Positions 11,229 to 33,007 of a stretch of DNA of 64,000 bases are shown here, piece after piece (position 1 is the first letter of the stretch; each line of letters opens with the position of its first letter). Source of the DNA: Portunus trituberculatus (lineage: Eukaryota > Arthropoda > Malacostraca > Decapoda > Portunidae). Position numbers and translations under genes: made by a program. The stretch is taken from positions 21,369,675-21,433,674 of the forward strand of contig NC_059304.1 in NCBI RefSeq assembly GCF_017591435.1. Reading direction: 5' to 3'. Under the pieces are notes generated by a model, which saw nothing but the letters and a program-made list of their open reading frames with translations, was not told where the DNA came from and did not search any database.

Positions 11229-11516
11229 GAGCACAGGAGGTACATGGGTACCTTCGCTGACGAGAAGGCTGTGCGCCTCACGCAGCAGCTCTTCGACGAG
11301 GCGGGCATCGTGACGGATTTCAACACCGCCGGGCGCGGCGACTTGCCCGTGCACAGCCTCGCCGCCGCCCAGGGTGGCCAGGCCTGCCAAGTGCCAGAGG
11401 AACAGCGAATAGTGAGCAGGTACCTGAAGGACCTCACCTTCCAGCAGGTGCAGACCCTGACGGCCAGCGTGACTGTGACCGTAGTGCCCCCCACCACCAC
11501 ACGCTACCCACCCTGA
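11229..11516 (+). pseudogene. In-frame continuation after the TAG of the protease-like frame
   Basis: The same frame stays open for 95 codons after the TAG at 11226 and closes at TGA 11514. It keeps the high GC composition and gives an ordinary-looking protein segment (for example RLTQQLFDEAGIV). This suggests the original gene was longer and was broken by one stop codon, or that the stop is read through. A Thr/Val-rich C-terminus ends in Pro-Pro. No domain was recognised here. Confidence 0.5.
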
Positions 11517-11519
11517 ACT

Positions 11520-12395
11520 AGTCACGTCCATGAAAAACAAGTATAAGTGTCAAAAAATGTCAAATAAAAGTAAATGAAAAAAAAAGTAGCTATAAAGATA
11601 AAGATATGACATGTATATCGATGTGTGTCATACAGTAGGTAACTATGAAATATGTATATGGATGAATTTGTATATGGAAATATGTAGATATGACACGCAA
11701 AATCGTGAAGCGTTCCATATGTAGGATATGTATATAGATATATATGTATATAAATGTATCTACGTATATGAATTAATGTGTATAGAAATGTCAACAAATG
11801 AAAAATTAAGAAATGTTAATATATGTAACTAGTATGTGTATGGCAATGTGTATTAATGTAAGGATAAAAAATGTTTACCAATGAATGTTACATTAAGAAA
11901 GGAAAAAGGATATTACATGTATGTGTACACAATATGTATGTAGCTGTGTGTTTGTAACGAGACGGATATAAATGTTAACAAATAGATGAATAATGAATCA
12001 AATGAGAAAATGACTGTACAACAATGTAATCAATTATGTATATCCCTAAAAATACCAAAAACTAATTAAATGGAGGAAATGATTCTATGTATATGAACAG
12101 TGCATGTAATAATGTATGTGTAATTGTATATAACGAATGTAAATGAATTGATAGACGTGAATGTGTAAACTGCGTTAGGTTACGAAAAGATATGAAAAAA
12201 TGATATGCTAGTATAAGTAGATGAGCATAAAATGTTTGCATATGAAAATAACAATAAAAGAATATGCCCATATACTCGTATATAACTGAATGTAAAAAAA
12301 AAACAAATAAAGAAAAAAAAATAAAGAAAAGAAGTAAAAGAAAAAAGAAAAATAAGTACTTGTATTATTAAGCCTGCAATTACATATAGACACAC
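11520..12395. other. Very AT-rich tract with recurring ATGTATAT words
   Basis: Immediately after the GC-rich frame, composition drops to roughly a quarter G+C. Words such as ATGTATATGGA, AATGTTAAC and TGTGTAT recur at irregular spacing, without a fixed repeat period. No gene is seen. Confidence 0.6.
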
Positions 12396-12399
12396 ACGA

Positions 12400-12975
12400 A
12401 TGAATGACAAAAACTCTTTCATTAATAGATTGGTTTCTATCTCAAGTTTTCTTATTGACCCTTTTATTGCTGCTGTGGTAGGCGGCCACTGTTCTTCTAC
12501 ATGTATCAACAGTGGTGTTCCTCACGGTTCTGTCCTATCACCCACTCTTTTCCTGCTGTTCATAAATTATCTTTTAAAGTCTAAACCAAACCTCTTATCC
12601 TATACACTTCTACGTTCATGATATAACACTACACTTTTCCACGTCTTTTCGTTGACGATCAATCTTCAGGAAGTAAACAGGAACGAAACAGAACGCCTGA
12701 CGTCTAATCTCTCTATTGTCTCTGATTTGGGACAGAGAAAACTTAGTAGTGTTTAATGTCTCAAAAACTCAGTTCCTCCATCTATCAACTCGACACAACC
12801 TTCCAGACAACTACCCTCTCTTCTTCCATGACATTCAACTGTCCCCTAGCTCTTCTCCGTTTATCCTTTACTTATGATCTAAACTGAAAACTTCTCATCT
12901 CATCTTTGCTAAAACAGCTTCTCTATGTTAAGCGTCTCCGCGACATTGTTTCATCTACCCCACCCGCTCATAATT
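12400..12975 (+). pseudogene. Decayed non-LTR retrotransposon reverse transcriptase
   Basis: The translated stretch includes SGVPHGSVLSPTLFLLFIN, the RT domain motif preceding the catalytic Asp-Asp box. Further on, in other frames, come SKTQFLHLSTRHNLPDNYP-like and ILAKTASL-like segments of the same domain. Frameshifts and stops break it at about 12620 and 12745, and the catalytic YADD region is degraded (near 12640-12655). It resembles jockey/RTE-type arthropod elements. A (TA)n at 13023 follows. Confidence 0.8.
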
Positions 12976-13019
12976 TCGCATAAGGGCGTTATCTATCCTT
13001 GTATGGAGTATGTATCACG

Positions 13020-13022
<3 letters not shown>

Positions 13023-13073
<51 letters not shown>
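13023..13073. repeat. (TA)n microsatellite
   Basis: Perfect TA run of about 50 bp. Confidence 0.95.
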
Positions 13074-13075
<2 letters not shown>

Positions 13076-13079
13076 TGTT

Positions 13080-13940
13080 ATGAACTCAACTCTTCTCTAT
13101 CAGACTGTCTTCAGCCCATCTCACGCTGGCGCACTGTTGCACCACTTGGAAAAAAAATGTGGTTGAGTATTATATATATAGAATCATAAATGGAAAATGT
13201 ACACCAATGAATAAACAACAAAAGTAATAAACGAATAAACCATTAACACTATACATGTTTCTTTTTTCTTTTCTTTTTACGTCCTGTTTCCCTGTACTAT
13301 TAGGACTATAGACAGTGCCTCCTGATAGAGGACTTTTGGCTTTGTCATATGGGAACCGTTACCACGGACCGTGGCCAGGACTAGAACCCATGCCCTTGAG
13401 GACTCTGCAACCCCAAACGCTTGAGGTCACATGCAGCACCCTCACAAGTAAATAAACTATGGAATAACAATAATACTAACAAATAACAATAACACCAACA
13501 ACAACAACAATGACAAAATAATGATAAACAAACAAGAAGCACAGGCGGACCAGTGAAGTAAAGCAATACGTCACGAGGTGAACAGAGCCACTTCACCACC
13601 ACACTGTCATTACAAGGTGGGTTGGCTCCGTCACACTGAGCCAACACCAAGGGCGCCCTCTGAGTGACGGCTGCTTCACCACCTGACACCCACACCACCA
13701 CAAACGTTTAGTGAAGTCTGAACACACTAGGAAAACTCTCTTCTTCATCCTTTTCTTCAATTTCCTTCTCTTTTTCTTCTCATTCAACGTTGTAGTATTT
13801 TTTTCTTTTAAATCATATTCTACCTTTTTTTCTTCTTTCTTCCTCTTCCCTTTTCCTCTTCTTCATATTTACTTCTTTTATTTTCATCATCATCATCTTC
13901 CTCTAATTTCTTCTATCTCTTTTTTTTCATACTCTTGGCA
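13080..13940. other. Intergenic, nothing recognised
   Basis: Unique sequence with a pyrimidine-rich right half (13735-13935). No gene is supported. Confidence 0.4.
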
Positions 13941-13941
13941 G

Positions 13942-13948
13942 CAGCAGC

Positions 13949-14041
<93 letters not shown>

Positions 14042-14095
14042 GGTGGTGGTGGTGGTGGTGGTGGTGGTGGTGGTGGTGGTGGTGGTGGTGGTGGT
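13942..14095. repeat. (AGT)n then (GTG)n trinucleotide tract
   Basis: AGC/AGT repeats switch at about 14032 to GTG repeats with no interruption. Confidence 0.96.
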
Positions 14096-14523
14096 ATTCC
14101 CAGGATAGTTTCAAAGTTCTCATTATTGTTATCAATGTTATTGTTTCCAGAATTACCTTTGTTACTGTTACATTCCTCTTCATTTTTCTTATTACTACTA
14201 TTATCATTATGATCATCATTATCATTATCACTATTTTGTTCGTTAGTACGTATTTTTCGTTATCATCATCATTAACACTAGCCTTACGCACATAGTTTTC
14301 ATTATTTTCTCTTCTTCTTTAAGTAACTGGATATGTGAAAAGCTACTTGAGGTTTATTTATCCATCATTTTTCATCTACTTTTTTCCCGCCTTGATATGA
14401 TTCATGACTTCAAGAACAAAATCACCACCACTCTCATTTAATCTTTTCTCATTCATTTATCAGCTAATTCTAAACATTACTTCGTTGGAGAGGAAATACT
14501 GATGGCTCTTATAACATGTCACG

Positions 14524-14526
<3 letters not shown>

Positions 14527-14577
<51 letters not shown>

Positions 14578-14727
14578 AGTTCTGCCTCATTAGATATCAA
14601 TAGCGCTAGCAATATCCAGTCTTTAGGTACACTTGCGTACATAATTACCAGACAACTCCACTGCTGCAGAGAAATATTCAAGAAAATATAACAACTGCAC
14701 GCCACACATGCGCTATACGTATCCACC

Positions 14728-14789
<62 letters not shown>
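14527..14789. repeat. (CT)n and (GA)n facing runs
   Basis: (CT)n at 14527-14574 and (GA)n at 14731-14789 are reverse complements about 155 bp apart, so a hairpin is possible. Confidence 0.95.
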
Positions 14790-14790
<1 letters not shown>

Positions 14791-15001
14791 ACTCGCAGCA
14801 TTACAAGTCATTGGTATCCTCTGCCTAACTTTGTCTCACTAAAGATGAAATACAAAAAGAAAATACTAAATGAATAAAGATAAATGTCTGTGTGTGCATC
14901 ACGCGAGTCATCTCATCAAAGTCATGTCAAGACTCTTTCATGTATTTAAATGTAAGCATAACAAAAGCTATAATAGTTATATCGATGGAATACCGATTAA
15001 G

Positions 15002-15559
<558 letters not shown>

Positions 15560-15844
15560 GAACAAGGACGTTTTCTCTTACAATCGCACTGTAGCATTTT
15601 ATTTTGCCTCACTACCATCGGAAACAGAGACACGATACCAATAATGAAGAGGAACATATGGCAAGAAAGGCAGGATTATAGTATGGAAGCAACCGTAGCC
15701 TTCTAACGACGTTCACCGATGACTCTTTACTTCTCACCAAAAACACTATACAAAATCAAGAGTCCAGCAGTGAAATGAATGAACTGAAGGAAAACAAATT
15801 TTATTTAACTTAGCCCTCGGATGACAACGCTAGTGTTATTCCAG

Positions 15845-15847
<3 letters not shown>

Positions 15848-15915
<68 letters not shown>
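15848..15915. repeat. (TA)n microsatellite
   Basis: Perfect TA run of about 66 bp. Confidence 0.95.
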
Positions 15916-15920
<5 letters not shown>

Positions 15921-15949
15921 AAAAAAACTCGCGATGTTATTTCAGTATT

Positions 15950-16530
15950 ATCCAAAGAGAGAAAAAGAGATGAGAGAAGAGAGAAGACGAAAAACGCTTG
16001 TTACTCCAATATTATACGTGGTACACTGGAACCATGTGTGCTTTGGGGTCTGAGGGGTCTCCAAGAGCACGGGTTCGAATCCTGTCCACGGTCTGAGTGT
16101 AGGTTGGGCTTCCTCATTCAGGGCAAGGGTTTCCTAGCGGGTGGGCTTTGAGATAGGAGGTACCCCAAAAAGTATCCCCTTTAGCCCATAAATTCCCGTG
16201 AAAAGCCCACATGGTATAAAAAAAAAAATGAGGAGAAAAGAGAAAAAAATAAAGAGAAGAGAAGAGACGAGAAACGCTTCAATATTATCCAAAGAAGAAA
16301 AAAAGGAGAAGAATAGATGAGAAGAGAAGTGAAGAGAAGAAAATAAGAGAAGAGAAGAGAATAGAGAAGGTAAGAGAAGAGAAGACGAGAAACAATTGTC
16401 TTATTCTAATGTTATCTAAAGAGAGAAGAGAAAAGAAGAGAAGCGAGACGAGAAAAAAAAAGATATAAAGAGAAGAAAATAAGATAAGAGAAGACGAGAA
16501 AGGATTATGTTATTCCAAAATAAAAAAAAA
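15950..16530. repeat. Imperfect (GAAAAGA/GAGAAGA) repeats around a SINE
   Basis: Purine-rich phrases such as GAGAAGAGAAGACGAGAAACGCTTGTTATTCCAATATTATCCAAAGAGAG recur about five times at 80-120 bp spacing. They are interrupted by the SINE at 16016. Confidence 0.75.
16016..16228 (+). repeat. SINE family C, full length
   Basis: A tRNA-like 5' end (box A-like TGGTACACTGG, box B GGTTCGAATCC, then CCACGGT) is followed by a body with GGGCTTCCTCATTCAGGGCAA and CTAGCGGGTGGGCTTTGAG. It ends GCCCACATGGTATAAAAAAAAAAA. Other copies lie at 20369, 55991 and 57094. Confidence 0.85.
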
Positions 16531-16761
16531 AAATACTAGGCTATGTCATTCTAATATCATTCGGAGAGAAAGGAGAAGAGGATAGCAATAATGATAGAAA
16601 CAGGAGGAGAACCCACAGAATGAAGACAATACCTACCTGAATTAAAGGGAACATGTGTCAGACAAAGTACGGGGCATTTTGTATCCTGGCAGGCAGAACA
16701 CGAGGAAGAGAGAAGTGCACGATTACAGCATCCATAGAGAGAAGATCCTAACACTCACGTA

Positions 16762-16970
16762 TTAGCCTCACCAATACAGAGACTCATTTTTTACCTTGAT
16801 ATTTGGGTATGATTAGACGATTTTGTTTGTATGAGGAAGAATCTATGGAGATCAATAAATAAATGGCCAGTGTCTTTACTATTCTAATCCCAATACATGT
16901 TTCCGAAGCTGTACAAAATCATCAAAATAGTAACCAGAATGAATAAGAAAAGGCGTCCTGGAACTGAACA
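16762..16970 (-). mobile_element. Family A MITE, diverged ends
   Basis: Contains GGGTATGATTAGACGATTTTG, GAAGCTGTACAAAATCATC and AGTAACCAGAATGAATA. The ends have lost most of the CCCCTTCAGTAC match. Confidence 0.75.
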
Positions 16971-17087
16971 TGACAATAGCAATAATAGTTACAGCTTGGG
17001 GCACACTTGTTATGTCTCCACACTTGAATGACACAACCCCAGCTACACAACGCTTCATGCAGAATACGTGCATAGAACATTACCATC

Positions 17088-17280
17088 TTAATTCCTTCGC
17101 TTTCAGTACCATGATACTTTTCCATATTCATTCTGCTTACTATTTGGTGATTTTATACAGCTTCAGAAACTCATGTAGGGGATTAGAGTAGTAAAGACTC
17201 TGGCCATTAATCTTCTGGCCTGCATAGACCCTTCAATATATAGATAAAATGGTTTAATCGTACACAAATCACATAACTCA
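17088..17280 (+). mobile_element. Family A MITE, 3' truncated
   Basis: Starts TTAATTCCTTCGCTTTCAGTACC. Carries TTTATACAGCTTCAGAAACTCATG and GGCCATTAATCTTCTGG. The closing inverted end is missing and the next copy follows immediately. Confidence 0.8.
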
Positions 17281-17282
17281 GC

Positions 17283-17503
17283 TTAACCGCATCAGCATAC
17301 CATGACGCGTTTCCATATTCATTTTGTTTACTGTTTGTTGATTTTATACAGCTTTAGTAACTTATGTGGGGAATTAGAATTGTGAAGACTGTGGCCATTA
17401 ATCTTCTGATCTCCATAGACCTTTCCTAATATCGATAAAATGGCCTAATCGTACGTACACAAATCTCAAGGTACATATGTGTCCCAGTATTGAAGAGATT
17501 TAA
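17283..17503 (+). mobile_element. Family A MITE
   Basis: From TTAACCGCATCAGCATACCATGACGCG to CCAGTATTGAAGAGATTTAA, with the usual interior words. Head-to-tail with the preceding copy. Confidence 0.85.
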
Positions 17504-17509
17504 CATCCT

Positions 17510-19255
17510 GCAGGAAGTACACATGTTGTAATACTTGGATAACAAAGGTGTGTCGTGTACTTACTTACCTGTGTGCTGGGTGATTCCCGGCCGCCACACC
17601 TCCCGGAGCTGCTACGTATCACTGCAAACACAACTCAAGGCAATGGTCACCCCGCCACGTGCGGATGTAAAGGGTCGGATGTATTAGCCCAGTCACGGGG
17701 TAGTCTTTGCAACGGCCCACTGATGTTATTTTCCTACATTGGTTTGTAGTTTGACTTTCCTCTTTTTCCTCCTCTTCTTTCACTATCGACCAACTTTTAT
17801 CTACTTAGAACTCCTTTTCTTTCATTATCAACTTTTTCCTATTTTCTCCTTTTCTATCATTATCATTTTTTTTCTATTTCTCCTTTTTACACTATCAACT
17901 TTTTCCTATTTTCTCCTTTCCTTTCATTACTAATTTATATATTTTCTCTTTTTTTCACTATCAGCAGTTTCCTTTTTCCTCCTTTTTCTTTCGCTATCAA
18001 CTTTCCCTTTTTTTTATTTTCACTATCACTAGCTTCCCCTTCTTCTTGTGGTCTGCTTATAATTTCTTAGATCGTTCATAATACTTCATTTAGGTACAAA
18101 CTTGAACTGATGTGCATATATATGTCTTAATTACAATAATGAAGTAAAGTTGTTGTTTTTTTCCTAACTTTTCATTTTTAGTAGGTTGGATCCTCTTTCC
18201 TGATACACCTGCTGGAAACTTCTCGGTAGTTCTATCATATCACGATATTGCATCTTTTTTTCATATAGGTTATACTTTATTTACCATGGTATCATAATAA
18301 TCTTTCCGTTTTATTTATTTTTTTTTTTTTTTTTTTTTCTGTTTGCTATCTATCACAGCTTGTAAGTACCGTACGTACCTACAGCTCGTTTGCTAAAATG
18401 ATAATAATATTGATGTCTTTAATTCCTATTTTTCCCTTACTTTTATACTCTTTTTTGTATAAAGTGTAAACATATTGTTATATAAGCCATTTTGTAGCCC
18501 TCTAACAGCTAAAGTGAACCATATTCCGTGTTGTATGGCAGAAGTGACACCACGCCTGACGCAGGTACTGACTGACTGACGGCATTATGGACAGACAAGG
18601 TAAGCTGGCACAAACTTCATTCCTTTTCATTATCTCTCACTCGGTAAAGTCTTAAAGGACAACTCAAATAGCACCAATCATGTTACCATTGCTTCTGAGA
18701 GGGTTGGCAAGACAAATAGCTTATGCATATCAATAGTAGCAGGGCATCTCATTTCTTCAGGACGGGAAAAGAGATGCGGTCTATTCTTATATTCTTTTTC
18801 ATTATATTACTCAGCAAAGTCTTATGGGATTGCTCATTTAGCATCTGTCACGTCATTGGTATTCAGAGTGTTAAGATGGATGGTTTATGAATGTCAATTG
18901 TGTTAGAGAGCCGCTCATTCCTTCCACATGACGGCATAGAAGGGAAGGGAAGGGTTAGGGAGGTGCCCGGCCAAGTGTTGCCACCGATAAAAATAGAGAG
19001 GGAAGACAAAAAAACCTTACATACACACTACATTCACATCACATCCTTACTCACAACTAACTGTTTAATAATCCTACTATACACGTACACATATTAAAGA
19101 TTATAGAGATGTGTATGAGTGCCTATATGTAGCATCATTGATTACATAACCACCCAGAGATACATTTTACGAGAAACACAGGCGGATATCCAATACACTA
19201 ATCAAATTAATATATAAGTAGGAGTACTAGAAAATGTATCATTGTGTGTATGTGT
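17510..19255. other. Intergenic, nothing recognised
   Basis: Mostly AT-rich. 17755-18010 repeats phrases like TTTCACTATCAACTTTTTCCTATTTTCTCC at 40-60 bp spacing, a diverged tandem repeat. No gene is supported. Confidence 0.4.
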
Positions 19256-19259
19256 CATA

Positions 19260-19501
19260 TTAGATGCTGTAGTGGTGAAGGGAGGGTGTGTATAAGGAAA
19301 AGGGGCAATGTAAACAGAGAGTAGTGGTGGTGGCAACAGTGGACAGGGCGGCGCGTTCTGTGTTGTGACTTGTGGTGCTGCCTGGCTGCTGCTGCTGTGG
19401 CGTGCGTGAGTGTGTGTGTGTATGTGTGTGCTGCAGCTGTCCTATATTAGTGTGTGCTGCTTCGCTCACCACTTCATTCCCTTCCTCGCTCCTCGCCAGC
19501 C
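19260..19501 (+). promoter_or_regulatory. Likely 5' flank/5' UTR of DDAH
   Basis: GC content rises just before the DDAH start codon. No TATA box is evident. The start site cannot be fixed from sequence, so this is inferred from position only. Confidence 0.35.
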
Positions 19502-27499
<7,998 letters not shown>

Positions 27500-27602
27500 G
27501 GAAATCAGTTTCACCTCACCTGCTGCTGCTGCATCACTAGGACCCTTCTGCTGGTGACTGTACTGGGCAGGGGCTGCAGCACCCCTGACCACCACCACCA
27601 CC

Positions 27603-27633
<31 letters not shown>

Positions 27634-28131
27634 AGCAGCAGCAGCAGCTGTAGTAGTGTGCCTCAGGTCCTTTGGTAAGTTGCTTTGCCATGACTGCCAG
27701 TAAACATTCCAATGCCTTGTCTGGATTCACCTCCACTCTATGGGATGCTTAGTCACGCTAGATAGAAATGTGAAATTATTTATTAATGCATCCTCTGTGG
27801 TTAATTTCAAAGGAAACATTTTTTGATGATGGGCAATTATCTTAAGTGCCTATGCAGTATGAATTCATGAAAACCGAGGAAAAAGTTAATAACTTCTTGT
27901 TTTCATAAACATTCTGATTAACTGAAATCAGTGCAAAATAGACATAAGTGTAAGATAATTTTCCTGTGGTGTACATCATTGAAAAGTTTGTATTTTCATT
28001 AACATGTAAAAGCATTGATGCAATATGAAAGTGACACTAGATCTGAACCCTTCAGTATCTCCAGAAAGCAACAAGTACACAGGTGTATGCATGTGTCTGT
28101 GTGTTTACTTCACTTTAAATTATTTGAGTTA

Positions 28132-28347
<216 letters not shown>

Positions 28348-30708
28348 TTCCTTCTTGAAGAAGTACCATATGCAACCCTCTCTATTTTTCAATGCTGATA
28401 GTGAGAACACTTCTCAGTATCTCTTATCTTCTCTATATGTATAGTCTTTGTAACATTTGCAATGCTTGCATCAAATGCCAGACAACACTATGAATTTACT
28501 GATCATCCTTCTTCTATGTTTAGTAGATTTTATTTATGAAGTTGTTGTGCTGTTGCAGTAGGATGAAGTGTTATGGCATTTTGTTAATATTGCAAGTTGC
28601 AGACAACATTCCTGAGTCTCAGTGTAATGGTTAAGTATTTTTCGAAGCTCACAGCTTCATGCTTGCAGGCTGACATAGTTTAAGTATCAGAAAGCTAACA
28701 TAGTTCAAGTATCAGAATCAAGTAAGGAGATCCTTTATAGATATTGAAATAGATGTGGCACTACAGACTGAATGCATCTGTTATACACACACAGTTTGCC
28801 ACAGGTTTTGATGTGAAAAGGTAGTATAGCTGATCTGATGTGAAGTACACACACACACACAGTCACAGTGACCTAGGACTTGTTGGTCCCTGGATCTGAA
28901 GATTGCCAATTGTATTTATTTATGTTTATTTTTCTATTTATTGTTTTATTGATTTATCTTTTTCCAAAATGACCAATGCGATTTATACCAAAACTTGCCA
29001 CTGTTGTGGCCGAGATTCTTTTTGCATTTTGTTGTTCTGTCGTGTGGCGTGTGCATATTGCACACCCTTCCTCATATCATCCAACATTTTATATTTAAAT
29101 AAAAGAGGATATAGCAGTTCCTATTCCTATGATATGCTAAGAATGTGCTGATGCTTGTGTAATATTCATGTACATATTTCATACAGCTGAGATCAGTTCA
29201 GTATGTACCAGTGATGGTCTGCTTAGTCAGTGTTTCTTAACACAAAGGATGCAGGTGTTTTCTTTCTTTAATTGTTATTTATTGATAATCAAATTGCCTA
29301 AAGGAGAATAATTTCATAACTTTTCATCTGTGAATGGTTTTGATGAATAGCACGTCTTTTGCCACAAATAATATTAGACGACTTGTCTATCTTTATAGCA
29401 GCCTGATCTGCTGAAAAGTCCAGGCAAAATGTGTCCCTGAGAGAAGGTTTTAGTTTGTTATGGCCTGTGTATATTTGAAGGATAGTACACAGCTGATTTC
29501 TCTTATGAGTTAAGATATTAAACAAGATATAAATATGTTGCTTTTAGTTTATGGCTGTAGATTGAAGGGTGCTATTTCTATTAATAGAATGATAACTAAC
29601 TGACAGTGATGAGTGCTTGACAATTGGTACTCAGTGTGTCTATGAGTGTGAACTAATATCTAACCATTTCTTTGTTATGATAGATGTGACGTGTGTAGGT
29701 TTAGTTGTTACTGAAAATATTCTTATTACTTTTGGATCTCATAAAGTTTACTTTTCTTTCTTATTGAGCTGTGCTTTATTAGATGCAATGTCAGGTTGAA
29801 GAACCTGCTTACACATATCCCAGGTCATTAAATGGTAAAGCACAGTGTCATTGTACTTTTTCTTTTTCTCATTATTAATCAAGATAAGGAAGAAAAGTGG
29901 TTTTTGAAGGTTGTTTTCTATAGTGGAGTTACGCTACAGGAACACTTCAGTTTTATTTAAGTAGTGTTTGTAGCAATGTGAATGTTTTACCCTTGACACA
30001 GTAACACAACTTTCATTCCAAGATCTTGTATTTTGTGAAACAAAAATTACCTTGAGTCATGGAAGTTCATACAAAGACGTGTTGTTGTACATTATTTTTT
30101 AAAACTTTAATTATGTGCTTTTATTTTAAAAATTTACCTTATGTCTTGTTTGGCATAATACATATATCAAGATGGGTATCCACCTGTTGTTTATCCTTAT
30201 TGTGTCATCATTGCATGCCAGTGTGTTAGGGCAGTGTTGCACTATTACTTGCGAGAAGGGGAGCCAAAGATAGACAGTGCACTCTGTTAGCCATCTGTCA
30301 GCCTTTCCATGTCAAATGACTGATGCAAGATGACGTGCCATATGGCCAAGCAGCAAGTGGATACCTACTTGTACAATACTGCTGGAAGGTGTATGAGATT
30401 AATCTGTAAAGGTCTGGAGATTACTTTACTGCATTGATCTGGAGGTATGAAATACTTTTGTGTGAGAACCCAGTGATAACTTGACTACTAATATTTAACT
30501 CTTAACTAAATATTTCTTGTTGTAAGATTTTGAATTTAAAGTTGACAGAATCTCCTCTGCACATCACACAGTCCTCCTTTCCTCAGAGCATGAGACTCTT
30601 TCATTACCATACCCATGACCTTGACCTAGAGTCTTGCAGGACATACAGGTAAATCCTATGGTGCTACACCACACCTTTCGGGTCAATAGTAGAAGGTAGG
30701 CATGCATA

Positions 30709-30844
<136 letters not shown>

Positions 30845-31110
30845 TGCATAGTGTAGTGGTTAGCTCACTCAGATCACAACCAAGAAGGCCCTGGTTCGAG
30901 TCCCAGGTTTGGTGAGGCAAATGGACAAGCCTTTTAATGTGTAGCCCTGTTCACCTATCAGCAAGTAGGTACAATTCGAGTGGTTATTGCCTCGCTTTCC
31001 CGGTGTATGGAATGTGGTGTAGTCTCAGTCTTATCCGAAGATCGGTCTATGAGTTCTGAGCTCACCTCGTAATGTGGAAGGGTGGTTTGATGACTAGCAG
31101 GCAACCGTGA

Positions 31111-31112
<2 letters not shown>
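30845..31112 (+). repeat. tRNA-like SINE, subfamily 2
   Basis: Head GCATAGTGTAGTGGTTAGC with box B GGTTCGAGTCC. The body has CCTGTTCACCTATCAGCAAG and GTTCTGAGCTCACC. (CA)n on both sides (31113-31200 on the right). Same subfamily as the copy at 237. Confidence 0.82.

Positions 31113-31200
<88 letters not shown>
31113..31200. repeat. (AC)n microsatellite
   Basis: Perfect run adjoining the 3' end of the SINE. Confidence 0.96.
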
Positions 31201-31202
<2 letters not shown>

Positions 31203-32891
31203 CTCATTTTTTTTCAAGACTATTTATACAGATATCAAAATGCATATTGGAAGTCCTTTCAGCTATTAATATGATACTGCATAACTTGGCATGAAGTGAG
31301 AAGTACATGACAAGTATTTTGTTTCTTGTGGTGGTCAGAAAGATGTAAATAAAATGAGGAACAAGTTTAAGAATCAAAGTGTAGCTGTTATGTTGTAAGG
31401 CAAAAGACGTGAGGTTTATTTACATAAACATCTTGCTTTACGAAGACACCTCAACATTGAGGTGAAGCAGCTCAAAGTGTTTGGTAGTGTGCCTTGAAAT
31501 AAGGTAAGGGGTTGGGAAGCAAGTTGGAAGGTTAGAAACATTGCCAGTATTGTTCACTACTATTGGTTTACTTATTAGCAATGATGGAGACTTCAGCTAA
31601 ACTCTCCCTTGAATGCTCATTGTGTACACAACTAAGAATGAGAAACTTCATAGACATTGGCCTCCATCTTGGTAGGCAGTGCTTGTGGTTTGCAGCTTCT
31701 CACCAGTCTCAGAGCTTTACCATTTAGGCTTCTCACAGAATGCACGCCAAGTTTAGGAGCATTATTTTTGTATCATTATAGCCACTGTAAGACATGGCTT
31801 CATTTAGCAGTATGAGTATACTGATCTGTAGGATTTGGGATACAATGTCAGTTTTAGTAGCAGTAAATGAATATAGCAAGTCAGCTATGTGACACACAGA
31901 CCAGTTTGTTTATGCAGTGTGTTTAACTTTTGTTTTCAAATTTTCATTTTATATTTTTGTTATTTAGTTGAAGGCAGCTTGTTACACATTTATGCTATTA
32001 GGAACATATGTAAACATAAAAATTGCTGTAAAAAACTTTAAGGTGTTAATTTGTTCCATAAGGTACTGTACATAGATTATCTCTGAGAATGTTTACAAAA
32101 CAAAGTTTTAATTTGCAATTGTTTTTAAAGTTGAAATGTTTTGGTTATGAATCTCTGTATGAGTAACTTTATGATCTTGTTTATGCCTTCCCTCTAAATG
32201 CATGTTTCATTCATTCAGCAAGAGATTGGAAATATTCATATTTTTCAAGATTATAATAGATATAACCTAAACTAGAGTCCAAAATCATGTCACTATCATG
32301 ACCTTGCATGAGTGTGTCACTTACAGTATACATGCATTCATTGTCTTCTGTGTGACACATGCATGGAGAGGCTGACACACCACCACTGAGTATGATGCGT
32401 TAGTGAAGGGAAAATGTGTGAATGTTCCCCAGAGTTTGCCGAGTGGTGGGTAGTGTCAGGAAAGCTCTCCACCTACAAGTTGGTTGGTTACAGTTCTGAT
32501 GGTGTACATGTAACTCAAGTCAGGGTGAATGTTTGAACAGTGAATCACATGTAAATGTAAGCATGTTTGTTACTGAGACCTCATTGTTCAAAGGATATTT
32601 CCAGATCTGGAATCACAGTTAAAGCAAATAAAAGGTGATGAATGAATCCAGGAATGCTGTATGTATCATTGCTGCCTAAGATAACACTACAGACATGGAT
32701 GACACCATGTCTGAGGTCATTGTTTATTTTCCGTAACCTTTGAGATCCCTTACCCTGCTGGGACACCCTGCCTGTCACTACCTCTGTCTGTGTCTGTGTG
32801 GCTTGTCACCATGAAACTGCAATTTTCTGCCATCATCTCATGCATCATACTAATGCTCATAATGTACAACAAATTAATTTCATAGAAGCCA

Positions 32892-33007
<116 letters not shown>

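Noticed and set aside
10827..11540. 237-codon minus-strand frame
   Set aside because: An antisense shadow of the GC-rich protease-like frame. The plus strand has the catalytic motif pattern.
13650..13665. GCGCCCTCT insulator-like (CTCF core) words here and at 62072
   Set aside because: A nine-base degenerate match is expected a couple of times by chance in 64 kb and the surrounding positions do not fit.
16016..16095. A genuine tRNA (Ser/Leu-like) gene
   Set aside because: The same head is attached to the same body and A-tail at 55991. It is a family C SINE.
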